Part shown: piece by piece, positions 5,671 through 7,040 of the stretch | Position numbering within the stretch: position 1 is the first letter of the stretch | Layout of the letters: each line of letters starts with the position of its first letter | Assembly (NCBI GenBank): GCA_905214265.1 | Contig: CAJMLQ010000149.1 | Coordinates: 1-7,040, forward strand | Origin: an uncultured bacterium | Lineage (GTDB): Bacteria > Bacillota > Clostridia > Oscillospirales > Ruminococcaceae | Direction: 5' to 3' | DNA: 7,040 nt | The notes under the pieces: generated by a model | What the model was told of the DNA's origin: nothing | Database searches by the model: none | The model's input: the letters and a program-made list of their open reading frames with translations, nothing else | Program-made: the position numbers and the translations under genes

Positions 5671-6351
5671 TTAAGAGCAGAACAGATGCTTGCCAATACG
5701 CTTGATAACCGGACGAGTCCGAATCCATTGGCTGATGGCGCGGTCGGGATTATAATAGTAAATCGCACCGCCGGAGGGATCGGTACCGTTAAGTGCATCT
5801 CGGGCGGCACGGTAGGCGGATTCGGCGACGGCTTCGTTAAATTGGCCGTCGGTGATGGCGGTGAAGGCTCCCGGCTGGTAGATGACTCCGGAAAGCGTAT
5901 CCGGAAAAGAGGGATGCTCCACGCGGTTGAGAATGACTGCCCCGACTGCGACCTGTCCGGAATAGGGCTCACCCCGCGCTTCAGCGGAGATGATCCGGGC
6001 CAGCAGATTGACATTCGCCTCTGTGGCCTGCGGCTTGGAGCCGATGCTGATACCAAGCCGTTTCAGAGTTTGAGGTCCGGCAATGCCGTCAACGGCCAGA
6101 CCCTGCTGTTTCTGAAATTTCTTGACGGCAGCCTGAGTCTGGGAGCCATAAATACCATCGATGCTTCCGTTATAAAGGCCGCGTTCCTTCAGAGTTTGCT
6201 GAATAGCCTTGACCTCCGCTCCGGTAGAACCCATTTTGGAGAGAGCGTCGACGGCGGGGGACGGGAAGACCGAACAGAGAACCGCGATCACCATGGCGTT
6301 GAGAAAGACGATGACGGCAGTCTGCCGGATCAGGCGTATTTGTTTTTCCAT
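5671..6351 (-). CDS. sleB: Spore cortex-lytic enzyme SleB
   Basis: A 226-residue peptidoglycan hydrolase of the SleB type, expected to be made during sporulation, exported, and to cleave muramic-lactam-containing cortex at germination as a lytic transglycosylase. It has a signal peptide (basic start, hydrophobic core about 11-30, possible cleavage after Ala36), a PG_binding_1 domain (about 40-100, with 'GSTGAEVKAIQ' and 'GIYGSQTQAAVKKFQ'), and a Hydrolase_2 catalytic domain (about 114-226). The catalytic domain shows the ISAEARGE motif with Glu124 as the likely catalytic acid, 'GAVILNRV' and the family-typical tail 'KRIGKHLFC'. All expected parts are present and the length is slightly below that of Bacillus SleB. 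The start is ATG 6351, with AAAGGA 10 nt upstream; a TTG at 6432 in the same frame has no support. No ypeB follows; the next gene is a glycosyltransferase. The related cell-wall hydrolase CwlJ lacks the peptidoglycan-binding domain, so it is a poorer match. Confidence 0.92.
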   Translation of the reverse strand: MEKQIRLIRQTAVIVFLNAMVIAVLCSVFPSPAVDALSKMGSTGAEVKAIQQTLKERGLYNGSIDGIYGSQTQAAVKKFQKQQGLAVDGIAGPQTLKRLGISIGSKPQATEANVNLLARIISAEARGEPYSGQVAVGAVILNRVEHPSFPDTLSGVIYQPGAFTAITDGQFNEAVAESAYRAARDALNGTDPSGGAIYYYNPDRAISQWIRTRPVIKRIGKHLFCS

Positions 6352-6361
6352 TTGTGGATCA

Positions 6362-6367
6362 TCCTTT
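6362..6367 (-). promoter_or_regulatory. Ribosome binding site of sleB
   Basis: On the minus strand AAAGGA lies 10 nt before the ATG at 6351. It supports the start that begins the signal peptide directly. Confidence 0.55.
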
Positions 6368-6410
6368 CGTGTAAACTGGATATTCCGCGCAGGCAGAATC
6401 CGGTTGCCAA

Positions 6411-6420
6411 TAGTTTTTCC
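6411..6420 (-). promoter_or_regulatory. Possible forespore sigma (SigF/SigG-type) -10 element of sleB
   Basis: On the minus strand GGAAAAACTA fits the SigF -10 pattern GGnnAnAMTR, about 60 bp before the sleB start. A matching -35 is weak: GCTCA appears with an 18-bp spacer, longer than usual. Bacillus sleB is transcribed by SigG in the forespore, so a forespore promoter is expected, but the match here is partial. Confidence 0.3.
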
Positions 6421-6495
6421 GAATTTTTGCAAAAAATGTGAGCAGGATGTCTGTATTTTTCCGAAGAGGGCGCGGCAAAATTGAACCTTGTGCCG

Positions 6496-6524
6496 TTGCG
6501 CGGTTTTCGCCGGTCTGGTATACT
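6496..6524 (+). promoter_or_regulatory. SigA-type promoter with extended -10, for the HAD gene
   Basis: TTGCGC (6496-6501), a 17-bp spacer and TATACT (6519-6524) preceded by TGG (6516-6518). Transcription should start near 6531, about 30 bp before the ATG. The TGG-TATA core resembles that of the SGNH operon promoter at 1968-1976. Confidence 0.75.
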
Positions 6525-6550
6525 AAATGCAGGAGCCAAAATCAGACCGG
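6510..6550. repeat. Inverted repeat spanning the HAD promoter and ribosome binding site
   Basis: CCGGTCTGGT (6510-6519) and ATCAGACCGG (6541-6550) are inverted repeats with eight perfect outer pairs (CCGGTCTG/CAGACCGG), one G-T and one T-A inside. The left arm covers the extended -10, the right arm enters the GGAGG site. As the left arm lies upstream of the predicted transcript start, the repeat would act as DNA (operator half-sites) unless transcription begins further upstream. Confidence 0.5.
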
Positions 6551-6553
6551 AGG
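6549..6553 (+). promoter_or_regulatory. Ribosome binding site of the HAD gene
   Basis: GGAGG lies 6 nt before the ATG at 6560, an ideal spacing that confirms the start. Confidence 0.85.
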
Positions 6554-6559
6554 TAGCTT

Positions 6560-7040
6560 ATGAACTGCAAAGGGATCATTTTTGATATGGACGGCACGTT
6601 GATCGACTCCATGGGAATGTGGCGCGGCCTGGCAACCATTTTTCTTGCGGACAACGGACTTGCTCCAAAGGAGGCAGGTTTGGACGAAAAAGTGTATCGG
6701 ATGACCGTTCCCGAGATGCGGCGTTTTTTCGAAGAGGAATATGGGCTGCGGTACGATACGCTGACGGATTTTCGGGAAGCCTACTACCATGCGGTGGATT
6801 ACTATTACCGCACGACCATTCTGCCTCGACCGGGGGTTTTGGCGTTTCTTCAAAAGGTCCGGGACGTCGGCATCCGCATGTGTGTCGCAACAGCCACCCG
6901 CACGCAGTCGGCAATGCTCGCTTTGGAACGGCTGGGTTTTTTGGACTATATGGAATTTGTTCTGTGTTGCGACGACGTTGGCGCCGAGAAAGACCAGCCG
7001 GATATCTATCTGGAGGCAGCACGACGAATGGGATGCGCCG
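6560..7040 (+). CDS. HAD-superfamily hydrolase, phosphoglycolate phosphatase / beta-phosphoglucomutase-like (3' end outside window)
   Basis: The first 160 codons of a gene that continues past the window. Motif I is IFDMDGTL, with nucleophile Asp9 and acid/base Asp11; an alpha-helical cap follows (about 15-85); motif II is VATATR with Thr111; and Lys144 in AEKDQPDIY is the motif III lysine. The layout is that of subfamily IA HAD enzymes, which include phosphoglycolate phosphatase, beta-phosphoglucomutase and small sugar-phosphate phosphatases, cytoplasmic and magnesium dependent. The usual 'KPxPDIYL' is KDQPDIYL here, a small change in a loop residue. The final acidic motif IV lies beyond the end. 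The substrate cannot be assigned. The start is firm (GGAGG six bases upstream, extended -10 promoter further up). It is transcribed divergently from sleB across a 208-bp control region; a functional tie to sleB is not evident. Confidence 0.88.
   Translation, partial: MNCKGIIFDMDGTLIDSMGMWRGLATIFLADNGLAPKEAGLDEKVYRMTVPEMRRFFEEEYGLRYDTLTDFREAYYHAVDYYYRTTILPRPGVLAFLQKVRDVGIRMCVATATRTQSAMLALERLGFLDYMEFVLCCDDVGAEKDQPDIYLEAARRMGCA

Noticed and set aside
5587..6441. A 284-codon plus-strand open frame antisense to sleB
   Set aside because: The minus strand encodes a clear SleB with signal peptide and both domains. The plus frame has no recognisable domain and is a mirror of sleB codons.
6542..7022. 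Minus-strand open frames opposite the HAD gene
   Set aside because: The plus strand has DMDGT and the other HAD motifs with a good ribosome binding site and promoter; the minus frames are low-complexity shadows.

Overview
The window looks like chromosomal DNA of an anaerobic, endospore-forming member of the Bacillota, most likely a Clostridia lineage of the gut type (Oscillospirales/Ruminococcaceae-like). The reasons are a SleB-type spore cortex-lytic enzyme, a group B-like [FeFe] hydrogenase next to a SpoIIE-family phosphatase, a DUF4358-like lipoprotein, strong AGGAGG-type ribosome binding sites and moderate G+C. The genus is inference. I see no rRNA, tRNA, CRISPR array, insertion sequence or phage gene.

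Layout. (1) 1-1890, plus strand: the C-terminal end of a SpoIIE-family phosphatase-like protein, then 19 bp later a complete 479-residue [FeFe] hydrogenase with several ferredoxin-type clusters, closed by a strong hairpin terminator. (2) 1909-3594, plus strand: a TTACAATTGTAA palindrome, an extended -10 promoter, a membrane-anchored SGNH/GDSL hydrolase and a DUF4358-like lipoprotein in one operon, ended by a hairpin that can work in both directions. (3) 3618-6351, minus strand, read right to left: sleB (spore cortex hydrolase), a membrane processive-type family 2 glycosyltransferase, and a PAP2-family lipid phosphatase with its own promoter. (4) 6496-7040, plus strand: a promoter and the first 160 codons of a HAD-superfamily phosphatase, transcribed divergently from sleB and cut by the window end.

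How the genes fit together. The left part concerns redox or hydrogen metabolism, or hydrogen/redox sensing, because the hydrogenase is paired with a regulatory-type phosphatase family. The middle and right parts are mostly cell-envelope functions: a surface SGNH hydrolase, a lipoprotein, a polymer-type glycosyltransferase, a lipid phosphate phosphatase and a spore peptidoglycan hydrolase. Physical linkage of these envelope genes is seen; a shared pathway is only inferred.

No stretch over 300 bases lacks a gene. The longest gaps are 1811-2052 (terminator, palindrome, promoter), 6352-6559 (divergent control region) and 5497-5670 (no confident promoter or terminator found). Nothing here is clearly a new defence or mobile system. 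The more interesting points are the divergent hydrogenase signature motifs with the SpoIIE-type neighbour, the SGNH-DUF4358 pair, and inverted repeats over the promoters of the HAD and PAP2 genes.
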